Positions 13,286 through 26,300 of a stretch of 64,000 nucleotides of DNA are shown one piece after another. Both the position numbers and the translations under genes were made by a program. How positions within the stretch are numbered: the stretch's first letter is position 1; every line of letters begins with the position of its first letter. The notes under the pieces are model-generated. The model was not told where the DNA came from, ran no database searches, and saw only the letters and a program-made list of their open reading frames with translations. Origin of the DNA: Linnemannia elongata (Eukaryota; Mortierellomycota; Mortierellomycetes; Mortierellales; Mortierellaceae); NCBI GenBank assembly GCA_036320915.1, contig JAXBDG010000002.1, positions 992,001 to 1,056,000 on the forward strand, given 5' to 3'.

Positions 13286-13319
<34 letters not shown>
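13286..13319. repeat. poly(A) homopolymer, 34 bp
   Basis: Uninterrupted A run, the third long A tract within 570 bp (with 12750-12772 and 13026-13059). Confidence 0.95.
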
Positions 13320-13320
<1 letters not shown>

Positions 13321-16300
13321 ATGGCACCTCTCCGCGCCTCTGAGCTCAGAAACAACGATCGCGAAAATTTCTGTTTGAATCCTCTCGCCTCTTTCCCGCC
13401 GCACTTTGACTCTTTTTGTTTTGCCAAGACCGGGTAAAAAGTGGGTCGATCGTCTACCGAGAAATGGATAAAGATTGGGCTAGGGAGGAGTAAGAGGAGC
13501 CGTAGAAAACTCGTTTGCTTTTTATTTTTTTTACCATATCACAAAGCCAATCACTCTATCGTCCCTTGTCGCCTTATTTTGACGCCCAGCTCGAACGAGA
13601 AAAAAAAAAAAAAAAAACGAATGCTTGAAGATATGTCTGAACGTGCTTTTTTCCTCTGATTAAAGTTTCCAATTTCTGCATCCTCTCCCTCTCAGTCGTT
13701 CTTTTCTCTTTCCTCCAACATGGTTGGATGGTCCTGCAGTTCCCAGGCGTTTCTCATTTTCGCGTTATTTCGAGAGAGAAAAAAAGATTCCCAATCCCAA
13801 TTCGACAAAACTCCACACCGGCATAGAAGAGCAACACAATCAAACAAATTCGCCTCATTTCCACTTTCTTCCACTCTTTCTTTCTCGTCCGACAGACGAG
13901 AAACGTCCTCTTCTCCCACTTTGCTGCAAATCGGACGCGTCCCGAGACCAGTCAATTTGCCAAGAAACCCATCCTTTTATCCCATCAGCTTACTCATCGC
14001 CTTTTTCCTGCACTGCTCCAGTATCTCCATTCCATCGTTTTTAATGCGATTGTGGAATTCTCATTCGTCTTGATGACAGGCTCTTCATTCAATAATCCCA
14101 CCCGCCTTTCTCTAATTATTACCCAGTTCTTCATCAATCATCAACTATTATACACCATGATTTTTTCCCTGTACTTCAGCGTCCGTAAGAGACAGAGCTA
14201 GACAGAAAATGGGTGCTGGTTGTGCAAGCATCCGTATACGGTTCACAAGTCCCATGTCAACCACAAAATGAGAGATATTGATGGTATGCAAGGTGACCTT
14301 TGCTCTTGATGTGGAAGGAAATGGTTGGTGGGTAGTAGGTGTGTCCCATAAAAGGGAATTCGATAATAGAAATGTCCAAGTGGACAGCTTCACTCTTCCC
14401 ATTCGTTGGTTCGTTCTTGTCGCTTCGTTTTGTCCCACTGTCTAATTATTTATTTCTAACGTGCAACAAGGTTTACGCCCACCCTTCCAGGCAGAAGTGG
14501 TGGTAAGAGACTAGATGCAAGGATGGAAAAGAAGAGCACAAGATAAAAACGAGTCAGAGGGCAGGGAGACGAGAACTTTGTTCGTGGACTTTTTTTTTCT
14601 TTCTTTCGTGTGGCGTAGAACAAAGACGGCGTTCGGATGTGTGTGTGAATGTGAATGAGCAATCGCGGGATGAATTTTTGGGACAGCCAAAAGAGAACGA
14701 AGATGAGCACAAGCATAAGAAAAAAAACAAGCAGGCAAAAGAATGTGGTGAGCGAAAAAGAAAGACTCCCCCAGACAAGCACTCAGGCGCACACACACCA
14801 TGCACACCCAAACAAAAACATAAAATCAAAAACACAAACAACATAGGCATCAGACACCAGACAACTGTCAAACACACAAGGTTGGGATTGCGACGAATAG
14901 GCAACTGTTTGGTTTGTTGACATGGGTTCTAATTTTACACTTGCAGATCCTGCCTGGTCTGCTGCCTTAACTTGTTTACCTGCTGGTGCGTGGTACGGTA
15001 GGGCTGGGTAAGGTGTGGTGGTGATGGGTTGTTGGAATCCTCGGAAATCAGAGAGAGAGAATGAGAGAAAGATGTAAGGAATGAAGACATGTAGGTTTAT
15101 TCAGAAACCATCATTCGCCGGAAAGAACAGGTAAAAAGAGAAAGTCGCAATCTCTCTCAAAACGAACTTGTCCCGCGCCTTGCCCCGGGCGAGAAGAACA
15201 ACTATGTTATCGATCAAACATAAAAGCATATCGATAACAAGAGAATGGGCCATCACCATCAACCATCTGCCATGCATCCATCAATGCAGGAACAGGGTCA
15301 GTCACCTTGATCCCAAATGAAGGGGGCTGGCCTCAACCGAACAGGGCACATAGATATACATCCTTTGCACCCTTCTTCCTTCACATATTTTTTTTGTAAC
15401 ACGATCGTTGACCTCCGTCTTATCCTTGACCGTTATCACTCCTTGGGCTGTCCTGTTGTTTGTTTAATGCAAATTGCTTGATTGTTTGTTTACTCGGTTG
15501 CGAGTATGCGTACTTCAATGTATTAATTACAGGCAAATGTGAGTTGAATGTGTGTGTTTGTGCTGGGGTGTGTCTCTCACAAATTACTTGTCTTCCTTGA
15601 TCCCTCCTTTCCCTGACCCTTTTGTTGTCGTTTGACCCTCCTCCTTTTGTACTCCTGTCTTTTAGTCCCTAATACTCTCTTTGTCTCTGTCCAGGGAATA
15701 ATTGACGCTTAAACAACGAGGGGAAATAAGTACTATTGTTTTCAAGTGTAGGGCTACCGCTTGTGCATCTGACCATGGAAGTCCATTTCTGTTTAGATAT
15801 TTTCATTCAGGGACTAGTTAGTTTGACGAACAAGGGTCTCCCATGCGTTTTAACGTTGAACGCACAAGAAAAAAAACTGCGTTAACCGGAAGTAGCAATT
15901 CTCGCTTCCAGCTGGTACCTAATCTAAAGAATACAATTTCATCAAAGAGGACAGCCCTGCTCACCCCTTTTTCTTTCCCTTCTCCCAACCAACTTGGTTG
16001 CGAACACTAATTCGGATTGGGTTCCCACATTCAACGGCTTTTTCGCGTGTCTTTTTCGATCCAAACCATACGTTCTCTCATTGTTATCGTTGTCGCCTTC
16101 TCCTTTTCTTACTCCCTCTTCATGTCCGATTATTTTTATTATTGTTGTATCTTGAGTAACACCAACACTCGTTTGGCTCACCTCATCTCATGAAAAAAGC
16201 ACTAACCCATGGATGGGGGCGTGTGAGTGTCCAGGTGCGAGTCCAAGCACCTAGTAAACGAGGATACAATACTACAATTTATTATAGATTGAATTCGACT

Positions 16301-16697
16301 CTTCCCTCTTGCTCGTTTGCTCTCTCTCAACAGCGTAGCCATTTTTATCAACCCCTCTCTCCATTTCAATCCACGAGATGAGTGCCTACTTCTCTTCCTT
16401 CCTTCCCTTCCAGTGACCAATCCTATCCAATTCTTTCCTCACACTTATAATTCCTTTCGTTTAGTTCTTCGCCCTCAACCTGTTGTTATAATTCAATGAC
16501 CGTTTTTGTCAGGTTCAACTTATCAAACCAACAAACAACTAACGAACAAAGAGGATTGAGCAACATCAAACAAAAGAGGGCGCTCTGTCCACACACCCAC
16601 CCACTCTCTCTCCAGCTCAGCTCTAGCCAATCCCTACCCTGTCTACTTACTTCCCTCCTTCCTTCCTTCCTTCTTTCCAGGCGTAATAAACCACAGC

Positions 16698-16698
<1 letters not shown>

Positions 16699-16739
<41 letters not shown>
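16699..16739. repeat. poly(A) homopolymer, 41 bp
   Basis: Longest homopolymer in the window. It lies about 500 bp upstream of the start at 17237, flanked on both sides by pyrimidine-rich sequence. Confidence 0.95.
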
Positions 16740-16742
<3 letters not shown>

Positions 16743-17236
16743 GTCAGATGCCGATAAGTCAGATAAAGTCCATTCAGTCCCCTTCTTTCTATTCAGTCCT
16801 CTTTTTTGTTCCTTCCTCTACTTTCCTTCTTTAACTCGCCTCATCTTCCTCTTTTCTTCCTCTTTTCTTCCTCTTTTCTTCCTTTCTTCTCCTGTGCTTC
16901 CTCTCCGTTTGCCCTCACCCTTACTACTCTCTTTTCCCCTTGACTCTTCTCTTCTTCCTCTTACCTCCTTGTAGCTCATAGTTCTCTTCCGTTAACCGTC
17001 ATTTCCTTCATCTCTATTTCTTCTTCACATATCTCACCCGATCCTCCACGGATCCTTCTCCCTACCCTGCCACATCTTTAACAACTCCCACATATAACAT
17101 CGTAATTTTCAACCCTCGCCTCTCCTCTCCTTGCCTAAACTTCCCTCAAACCCCTCATCCCCCTCCCCATCCCTTACGCCTCACCCTGTAACGTCTCGCT
17201 CCTCTCCCATATACCCTTGAATATACTTATCATAAA

Positions 17237-19625
17237 ATGGCAAATGGCAATATCCAATACCACCCTCTGAAGACAAGGGAGGGTGGTTCATCGCTATCTT
17301 CACTTTCACGCTCTCCGTCTCCGATCTCAACCTCCCGTATCCCCAACCGTTCAGGCAGTCGAATCTCAATCGCCAAAGCTATTCTCCTCGTCAGTGTCTC
17401 TTTCATGGTCCTGGCCCTTGTCCACGTCAGCTATTCGGCTCAATACGAGGACGGCGCCACCGCTACCGGCAGCGCTACCGAGACGCAACAACAGCAGCAG
17501 CACCAACAACCTCCAGCACAACCAGTAACGCCAGCGCCACCAGTGGTGCCAGTCGTGCCACAACCAGGCCCAGTAACGAATCAAGAGCAGAAGCCTCCAG
17601 TCGAACCAGCCAAACCACCAGTAACACCACCAACACAGCCAGACGCCGCAGAAAAGGGGTCTGTTATCAGTGACACTGACCTGACAACCACTTTCCGGTA
17701 CGAGAACGGCACCGAAACCCGGGTTTTCAAGCCCAACTTTTTCAAGAGCGGACCGGCGGCCAAAAAGGAGCTGGGCTCCTTCTTACAGACCCTCGCCACT
17801 CGCGCCTGGGTGGTCCATCAACCCGAGCACAAGGAAGAAGGTGGCACTGAAGAGGGGGAGGAGGAGCACGAGAATGATGACCAAGAGGATGATAACCATG
17901 ACCAGAACGCGGTTCCTGGCCGGTATTTCTCTTACTTGCCGATGGGTGGTGGAAACAATCAGTTCACGTCCCTCCAAAAGGCAGCTCTTTTGGCCAAGGA
18001 CCTCAACCGGACACTTATCCTTCCTCCCATCAGTCCCAACTCGCACATTAGGGTAAGCATCATGCAACCATCCAACCCGCAAAAAGAAACCATGCTCAAG
18101 TTCTATTATTGCTGTTGTTGTTTATTTTTTCTTTGCTTTACGCCAACCAACTTGGCTTTCCTCCAATACCATGAGATGGCTTCATTTTGTTGTTTTCTCT
18201 TTCCTTGTGTTATGCGTGTGAACCACTTCCGTTAAAAATACTTGCTAAAAGCCCTAAGGCGCCATTTTCAGCCTAAGAGTGAGAACGAGAGAACAAAAGG
18301 GTGTTGACGAGTATCGAAGTAGAACGAGAAAGCTGAGAAAAAGCCGTGGCCATGAGACGTAGAGAAAATCAGGGTCAAGAGGCATAGAGAAAGCCACATG
18401 CGAAGGGAACGGAAAGTCATAGTCGCGCGCGATAAGAAACGTTAACCAAAAACTAACAAATACCCTTCAATATTTACCGTTACCATCTAAACAATAGACA
18501 TGGGCTGGTCCCCGCTATTCTCAGTTCTATGATCTGGAGTCGTTCACACAAAAGTCTGGCATCCCCGTCCTCGAGTGGCACGATATCAAGATGACACCCG
18601 AAAACGTTCCCGGCGGGTTTGGTCATCAGTGGGAAGAGTTTTCCGAGGATTTCCCCTGCACGCCCAACGGTGGTATTGGTGTCAGCTCCACGTCGTTGTA
18701 TGACAAGTTCCGCCAGCAGTTCCTGTTGAAGTATGTCAGGACCATCGCTGTCGACGACAAGACCGAGGGCAAGTCAACCGATTACAAGTATGCACGCGAT
18801 GTGCTTCTCAAGGACACGGTTATCGCCGCTCCTGCAGCAGGGGCCGCTCCTCCAGCCAACGGCGAGGTTGCTATCGACCCCAACATGTGGAAGTGCCTCT
18901 CGTGCCCATACTTCCTTGGAGGCCCCAACGTCAGTCCCCGAACCTGGGCCGAAGTCGGAGTATTCCTGAGATTCAACGAGAAGACAGAGGCGATGGTCGA
19001 CGATATCTTGGATATTCTCCTGGGACCCGCCATTGAGGGTGAGCCTACAAACACTGCTGGTCCGGTGGTCGGCTCCACATCTACTACCCACAAGGCCTTC
19101 CGCCCTCACCCACAGTTCATCATCGTTCATCTCCGCCGCGGCGATATTGTCAATAAGTGCCCCGCAGGCATGGCCGAGAAGGACTGTATTGTCCAGATCG
19201 AAGCGATTGCCGACAAGATTGACGAGATTGAGAAAGCGAGGCGGACAGAGGCCCTGGCGGCGCTCAAGAAGACGATGACGGATGATGACCCAGCCTCGGA
19301 TGGTCGGAACTATGTCCACAAGCGTCTTCCAGTCCTTGTGACGACCAACGAGCAACGTCGCGAGGAACTCGACAAGATTGACCGACTGGACTGGATCCTG
19401 TTGGACCATGGCGATGTCGAGAAGGACGAGAAGGGTCAGATCAAGCCTTCGATGACCAAAAAATTGGGGACCGAGTCGAGATTTGGACCCTGGTACCCTC
19501 CAATGTTGGATGCTGTCCTGTTGACCAGAGGAGACTATCTGATTGGAATGGCCAACTCGCGTATGAGTATCCTGGCGACCCAGCGTGGCGCCGCCTGGCA
19601 CAACCATAAAACCATGCTCATGTAA
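17237..19625 (+). CDS. O-fucosyltransferase-like type II membrane glycosyltransferase
   Basis: Exons are 17237-18052 and 18498-19625 (647 residues). The N-terminus is a short cytosolic Ser/Arg-rich segment, then one membrane anchor (about 45-67, KAILLVSVSFMVLALVHV), then a Gln/Pro-rich stem (about 80-135) and an acidic insert (about 200-222). The catalytic part begins with SYLPMGGGNNQF (232-243) and TLILPPISPN, continues with AGPRYSQFYDLESF across the exon joint, and has HLRRGD at 483-488. It ends with ANSRMSILATQRG near the C-terminus. The GGGNNQ, HLRRGD and terminal S-x-x-R-G elements are typical of GDP-fucose-dependent protein O-fucosyltransferases (POFUT-type, GT-B fold). Golgi location is inferred from the type II topology. 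The acceptor protein is unknown, and another fucosyltransferase-fold activity is possible. Confidence 0.85.
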
Positions 19626-21181
19626 CATTCTCTCACTCCCTTTCACCTTTTTTTCTTTCTTCTCTCATCGCTCTCCTTCCTCATTCTTTTCTCTCGTACC
19701 TGTTTTTATTTTCTACTTTCTTGTTCTTTACAAGTCATTCTCCTCTTCTTACTTTGCATACTACAAGACGCATCCTTTCTCATTAGTTCTTGTTACGAAC
19801 CCTTACACACTATTCCCATAGTAGACCTCTACATAGACTTCGCTTCTTGCCCCTAAACCACCTCCGTTACTATTAAAAAAAAAAAAAGCATGACTTTTCT
19901 ATTTCTACCACAAACTTCCTATCTAGCAAGGTTGAGTGAAATGAGGACCCTGTTTTCTGTGGCTCCCTGTTCTGCACCATCCTCTGTGGACTACATTCTA
20001 TTTCTTCGTTCTACTAAGCCACCTAAGCTCACTGCAAGCAGACCCCTTTTTCCCTTCCCTGGGTCCGACCGTTTTTCCTAACACTTCAGCCCAGTTTCTG
20101 CCCACCTGTCGGCGAAGAGGGATTCTTAGACAGACAGGGACAGAGTGGGAGAAGGGATGCACACAGGCACACTACCAGCGGGCTGTTGCTTTTTTTTTTT
20201 TTCTTTATTTCTCTTTTCTTCTTACTGTACTGATGGTATGTGAAAGTGTGAAGAGGGTGCCCTTTTTTTTTGTGTGCCTGGCGGATATGTCGGGGAAGAT
20301 ATAAAGTGTCCTGCCCTTCTAGAGAAACAAAAAGAGGGAGGATTAGGTAGAAAACAGGTCACCATTGTCGTCATCTGAAGGATTGACTGGCTGAAGAGGT
20401 GAAGAAGAGAAGACTAGGAAAAGAAAAGAAAAGAAAAGAAGGACCAGTCCTTCTGTTGTTGTATCACTATCACCCCTTCCCAACAAAAAAGAAAAAAAGA
20501 AGAGCGATCGATTTTTTATTGTTTAGTTTGTTGCGTGGCCAATTGAACGGCGGATGGGTTGGAGATACATGATTGTTGCGAAAAGGAAGACGAAGACGAG
20601 AAAGAGCGAGAGAGCGAGAACAAACAACAAACAACAAACAGCAATAACAGGGACAAAAGTACAAAAGGGCAAGGCGGATGACAAGTCAAAGGGCAAAATA
20701 AAACCCAGGGTCAAGGAGTGGGTGGCTGGTCAGGGCAGGGTGGGATAGGACTAGCTGCCCCTACTGTAGCATTGTGGTTGTGCAATTCATACTCTGTACT
20801 CTACTCACCCACACTTCGCCAAAGGTCCTCTTCCATCCATCCATCCTTCCTTCCTTCCTTCCTTCCTTCCTTTCTTTCTTCATCTCCATCACATTCGTCA
20901 TTCCACTTCGAAGACCCTGCACAACACTTACTCCTTTCACTGGACAAGTGTGTACCTTTCGCCTTTCTCTTTTCCTCCTCCACCCCTCTAGTCCTCCTTC
21001 TTTTTCATCCATCCTTACTCCCACTTTGTAAATCTTACACTCAATCTTAATCTCACTCCCGCCCTCTCCATTCCCTTCTCACTTCTTCACTTTCACACAC
21101 TCACGCTCTCACACCTGCAACGCAACACAACGCCTCCGGTCGGCGGATTACTCTCTCCTCTTCTTCTCTTACTACATCACA
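19626..21181. other. Intergenic, no gene seen
   Basis: The left side holds the C/T-rich 3' region of the fucosyltransferase-like gene. A GAAAA pentanucleotide run sits near 20419-20440 and a (CTTC)n run near 20845-20880, followed by C/T-rich sequence leading to the start at 21182. Open frames on both strands are low-complexity. Confidence 0.55.
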
Positions 21182-22895
21182 ATGTCGACGTTCAATCCTC
21201 CGCCAACTAACAACCAGAACAACTGCAACAAGTGCGCTCCTACAGAGACCTGCTTCCTCTACTCCACGGGAACACTCTGCCAACCTTTCACACCACCAGC
21301 CAGCTACCCCGCACCAGCCACCAACAACACTGTCGCTAACCCCAACCCACCCGGATGGTACTTTTCCGGCCAATACCCTTCCCTTCGCTACACGGGATCC
21401 CTAGCCAACCAGACCCAAGGCGCCAATTGCACTACCGTACCCATCCCTCCTAACCCTCTCTTCACCGAAGTTGCTAATGCTATCCTTCTCATTGACCAAG
21501 GCGGGAGTCCCTTTGCGACCAATATCGACATGAAATATCCAACCTCGCTTATGCAGTATAGGGGCAACTGTGCCGAAACCTTTTACTGCCAACCTACCGC
21601 TCAATTGCCCGATCCTACGCCTTACAAAGGCGAAACGATACCCCTCAATGCACAGGGATCTCTGCCAGGAACGTGTCAGCCCGTCAAGGCCATTAGTCAG
21701 CCCTGTGAAGCCTCCAACCAGTGTGGGTTTTGGCATATTGCCCCCGATGGATCTTATGATAACGACCAGAACCGTTGTCAGGGAAACCCTCCGTCTAACC
21801 AAGAACCTTATGGAGCCTTCAAAGGCACCTGTGTGAGTCTTGGCGTTGGCAAGGGCAACATCTATAATGATGGATCGTCGGGCTCGTATTTCCAACGGTC
21901 GGCGAGGGTCTATCTCCTGGCCAGTCTGTTCCTGTTCTGCCTGCTGTTTGTCTACATGTGGTATCGCCGCCAGAAGCTGAGACAACAACAGATGCAGTAC
22001 TATGCCCAGACCGGTCTACACCCGAGCGAGAATCCTGCTCTTTACAGCCGTCGAGGCGGTGTCAACCGACGACCAGGTAATTATCTTGGACTGCTCCTGT
22101 CTTTCAGGCCAATAATGATGCAAACGTACAACATGCTGAATGGATCTTAATTAACCATTTGTTCCTATCGCTCTAATTTTAATATATATCACAGATGAAA
22201 ACGATGGAGAGCTGCCGTCATATGGAATGCATCGCAGGGACGAGCGAGTTACAGGACCAGCGGCAGAGGAGATTGGGATGTATTCTTTCCCCAGCGGGCA
22301 ACCTGGAGGACCACCAACACCAGGAGCAGGACCCGCGTATCCATATCCAGTTCATCATCCAGCTCTTACTCCCTTTCCTCCAGCCCCTGCCGGTGCGCTC
22401 TACCCTCCACCTCAAGGACCGCCACCATCATCGTCTCCCGCCCTTACACCGCAACAAGTCGAGGCTGCTGCATTGGCTGCCGCCGCCGCCGCTGCTCTGC
22501 CCACACCTACTCCCGCCGCTACATCGAATCTTCGGGATGGAGGGCTATTGCCACCATCATACGATGCAACTGCTGTCCCCACGTCACAACCATCATCAGT
22601 GTCAGTCAACAATACAGGAAGCAACCCCACAAATTCAACCTCGGCTACAGGAGCAGCAGTAGGAGTGGATGGAGAGAAATCAAGGCCCTACAACCCATTC
22701 TTGGCTTCGTCCGAGAACTCTCCAAGAGGATCGTTTGTTGGAGCAGAGAAATCGGCATTTGGAGATGAGCAGGATACAGAGGATTCAACGATTCCTGATC
22801 AGGCTTCGGCGTCTTCAGGATCTGGATCTGGCACTGGAACTTTCTCGACAACGAATGCAACAAAGCCGCCTAGCAACAACAAGGATACAAAGTGA
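21182..22895 (+). CDS. Cys-rich single-pass membrane protein with Pro-rich cytosolic tail, unknown function
   Basis: Exons are 21182-22076 and 22195-22895 (531 residues). Residues 1-240 carry twelve Cys and three N-glycosylation sequons (NNT about 48, NQT about 76, NCT about 82), as expected for an extracellular, disulphide-bonded domain. One membrane segment follows (about 242-259, VYLLASLFLFCLLFVYMW), then the basic stop YRRQKLRQ. The tail has an ELPSYGMHRRDE patch, Pro/Ala-rich sequence and a Ser/Gly-rich end. No N-terminal signal peptide is evident, so the protein either uses the central segment as a reverse signal anchor or an upstream signal exon was missed. The layout suggests a fungal cell-surface sensor or adhesion-type protein, which is an inference only. 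Confidence 0.8.
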
Positions 22896-23321
22896 GGATG
22901 ATTTAGTGTTCCTCCTCTCTGTCGAGGCTGGTTGTTTACCCAGCTAGAGCGAGAGATATAGTGAGATACCTTTAGCTACTCTATTTTCTTATCCACAAAT
23001 CAACCACTCTCCAATAATACCCCACACTTTCGACTACTTCAGTTGGTGCCTTGTACCTGAAACATAGTTTTCTTCATGATGGAAAAAAGTTGGACATAAA
23101 CAACACCAGAAGAAATACTCGTTGGTTTGATGCACGAAGAGGATGATCTGACGGCGGCTGAAAGCTTTTGTACAAATCGCGATTGTTGGTGGCACTGTAT
23201 TAGAACTATCTATTGGGGGGGGGGGGGGGGGGGGATATTATATCGTTTCTTCTGCTCATCTCCTTTTTTCCTTCCATCCTTTCCTCATCCCATGAACATC
23301 TTCCGAAACGCTTTTTCAGCT
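22896..23321. other. Intergenic space between convergent genes
   Basis: This 426-bp gap holds the 3' regions of the Cys-rich membrane protein (+) and the G-alpha gene (-), plus a 20-G homopolymer. No gene was seen in it. Confidence 0.7.
23215..23234. repeat. poly(G) homopolymer, 20 bp
   Basis: Twenty consecutive G on the plus strand, about 90 bp past the 3' end of the G-alpha coding sequence. A run this long can fold as a G-quadruplex, and its true length may be affected by sequencing error. Confidence 0.9.
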
Positions 23322-26300
23322 TCAGAGGGCAAGAGCTGACCGCACATTCCTCGCCAAGATAATATCATTCACAGAATTCATGACATTCCTCAACTGATCT
23401 GTATCCGTCGCATCCGAATAATGCACATAGACTTCCTTGTGCTCACTCCGATTCAACCGAATGAACCGTTTCCTGAAGAACTCTGTAGCTTCCTCCACAC
23501 TCGTATCTGGACCCTCATAATCCGGGAAATAGTCTTTTACGCGAGTGTACTTGAGTTTTTCCCGGAAGATGTCGGTCTTGTTGAGGAAGAGGATGATGGA
23601 TGTGTCCGTGAACCATTGAGAGTTGCAGACTTGGTCGAATAACATCATTGCCTCTTGCATTTGGTTCTATGATGTGAAGGTGGTGTTGATGGTAGGTAGG
23701 TAGGTAGGAAGTTAGTATGTGCAGTGAATGGGGGCGAAGGCAGAGAACGTGTGACTAGATATCTATCAAACTCTTAACAAAAAAAAAAAAAAAAAAAAAA
23801 AAGAAAAGAAAGGAACTTACGGCGTCCTTGTCTTCGATAAGACATTGGTCGTATCCACTGATGGCCGCCATGAACAGCACCGCTGTGACACCTTCGAAGC
23901 AATGGATCCATTTCTTGCGTTCACTTCTCTGTCCACCCACATCAAACATCCTATGTCACACACACACAACAACAACAAAAGACGGAGCGATGAGTGGTAG
24001 TTCTGATGTCGCTGAGGCAGTCATTGCACACTTTCATAGTATGTCATTCTCACGATCCAGTGATCATATAGCAGTTCCATACCTATAGGTGAGATTGCCG
24101 ATATGGAAGGTCGTCTCGGTAATACCCGTCGACTTGACACGACACCTCAGGATATCAGAGTCGTCTGGCAAGTATCCGTACTCATAGATCCGATCCACAG
24201 AATTGAAGAAGCTATGTCCGAAACAAAAGCCGACCAGCACAAGAAGAAAAAGGTGAAGAAAATAGTTTAGACCATTAGCAAAACTGTTCTACAGAAATTG
24301 ACGTAACTGAAAGCAAAAAAAAAAGTAATGGGGAACTTACTAGTGAACGTTATCGGCTAGTGCATAGGTGTGGCCCAAGCGGTAGGCTTTTTGGATGGCA
24401 CCGTCCTTCCAGAGAGCCTTGAGAGCCGGCTGGTACTGTGGTGGGAATGGTGTTCCGTTGGCCACCCTTGGGTTCGTTGCGAATACTGGCAAATATTTCT
24501 ATATCATCCAGAGAAACAGTGCACACAAGAAGGAAAAAAAATGAAAGTGTTGGTCAGGGAACGAGGGCTGTGGGACATTGTGAAGATGAAACCAACACGA
24601 CATGATCCAATGAGCTAATCAATGTTCCTTTTGAATACCTCGTTGTCACGGTTGGCGAGTGGGATGCCGTGGTCGTCCATGGCAGAGAGGATCGACTGCA
24701 TCGATGCAACCAAGTTGCTAAAGATAAACGCGCGAAAGACCTCCCGCTCAGGGATCGAGAACCCAGACGCGTGGAGCAACTTCATCTGCTTGATAACCGT
24801 CGTCTTTCCTGCCTCTCCTGCACCTATTCATTTTGAAATTGAAAAAATAATGAGGGCGCAGAGAAATAGATGCATTAGTGAACGCTCGAGTAAAGATACG
24901 TAAGCGCGAAGTGCGAAGTGCTTTTTGTTTGTTTGTCCGTCAGAGTTAAATAAAAGTGTTGGGTCTTTCCGACGCTGTCCATTCGTTTTTCGCTCGGTCT
25001 TTGTTGATGTTGATTCTCCTCTGGTTTAGCTCATCCTCGTGCATACCACGAAAGCGAACAATCAACACCCTCACCACAAATTTGAAATAACGGTCGGCCG
25101 TTCGCAATTAGATACAAGCCATCCACACGTGGGAGTATGGCAATTGTCGGTGTCGGTCCACAGTGAGAGAAAACGAAACGCAAACACGCAAGCTTCCATT
25201 AAACGAATTGGGCTTGGCAAAAAGAATACAAGGGCTCACGTTAAGAGTCGACATCCCATGCACCCACCGAGTCGGTCCACACAGGTCACGATGTTTTTTT
25301 TTTAAAAAAAAACGCAATGCACATTAACAACAAACAAGCACTTTATGCAAGCGCCCAAGCAGCGCAGATTCAAACTCTTCCTCTTGATGATGCTTATTGT
25401 GTTTGTTTGTGTTTGCTTAGTGCATTCATCAAATAAAAAAAATAAAAAAACGGATCTCATAGCCGTCCTCTCATCTTCTTTTCGACCCCCCAAAAATCAT
25501 TGGATCCATTGAACGCGGCGTCTTTCTCTGTATGCTGAGAATATGCGACAAGAGCAAAAAAAAAGGTTTCTTTTTTGATTCTAGAATGGTGTGCATCGCC
25601 TCTTTTCCTCTTGTCTGCATGTCACTCCTCCACTGCTGTGCTCATTTTGCCATGTGCCTTGGTTTTCGTGAAGTCAAAAAAAAAACGCTCCAATACTCTA
25701 TTCCTACCCCCGCCCCTCTCCACCCACAACAGCCCAGCCTTTTGCCATCCACATCACTACACTTCAACCCGTTTTCATTCTCGCCCGCACATTTCAACAA
25801 GGAATCGTCTTGTTGGCGAACTGGCTTACTGTCCTTTTTGGCTTTTCTTTTGTTTCTTGTTGTGAGGTTGCTCTCCTCCCGATGATTTCTACGGTCATCA
25901 CAATCAATAGCAACTCCAGCAACCAGCAACATATCATAGCCTCGTATCCGTTTTTGAGATGTAACGTCCTCCCCTCTTTCTTCCCAAGGAAAATAATAAT
26001 GAGCACTTTTTCTTTCCCTCCCTCCTCTCTCCTAGTGGAAATGACGACGCAAGGGTAACGGAAAAAAACGACAAAATGCTCCCATCTTGCAATAACACCC
26101 AACCAAATTGGTTCTATCCGTCGAGAGAATTTATGTTGTTTGTGCGGTCTCTCACTATTAGCCATTGTTTGTTTTTGTCCCCCAAAATAAACAGAACAAA
26201 CAGATCAAAGAAATGAAAAAAATAGATGTGGAGCAGGGACGACCTGCAGGAATAAAACAAAGTGGAGAGAGGGGTAGGGGTAGAGATGAATAGACAAAAA

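Larger units (their letters stand above)
11402..17236. other. 5.8-kb gene-poor interval with clustered poly(A) tracts
   Basis: No gene could be supported on either strand. Long A runs occur at 12750-12772, 13026-13059, 13286-13319 and 16699-16739, with shorter A/T runs between. Short open frames such as 13720-14073 (+) are compositionally biased and show no motif. A pyrimidine 11-mer is repeated about 16847-16881. The last 400 bp, rich in C/T on the plus strand, are probably the promoter and leader of the fucosyltransferase-like gene at 17237. Confidence 0.6.

Noticed and set aside
13720..14073. 117-codon plus-strand frame after a C/T-rich stretch
   Set aside because: It starts with a true ATG and has a leader-like upstream region, but composition is Ser-rich with no motif, and an overlapping minus-strand frame is equally open.
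18774..19646. 290-codon minus-strand frame over the fucosyltransferase-like gene
   Set aside because: Antisense shadow; the plus-strand product carries the HLRRGD motif and the correct exon joint.
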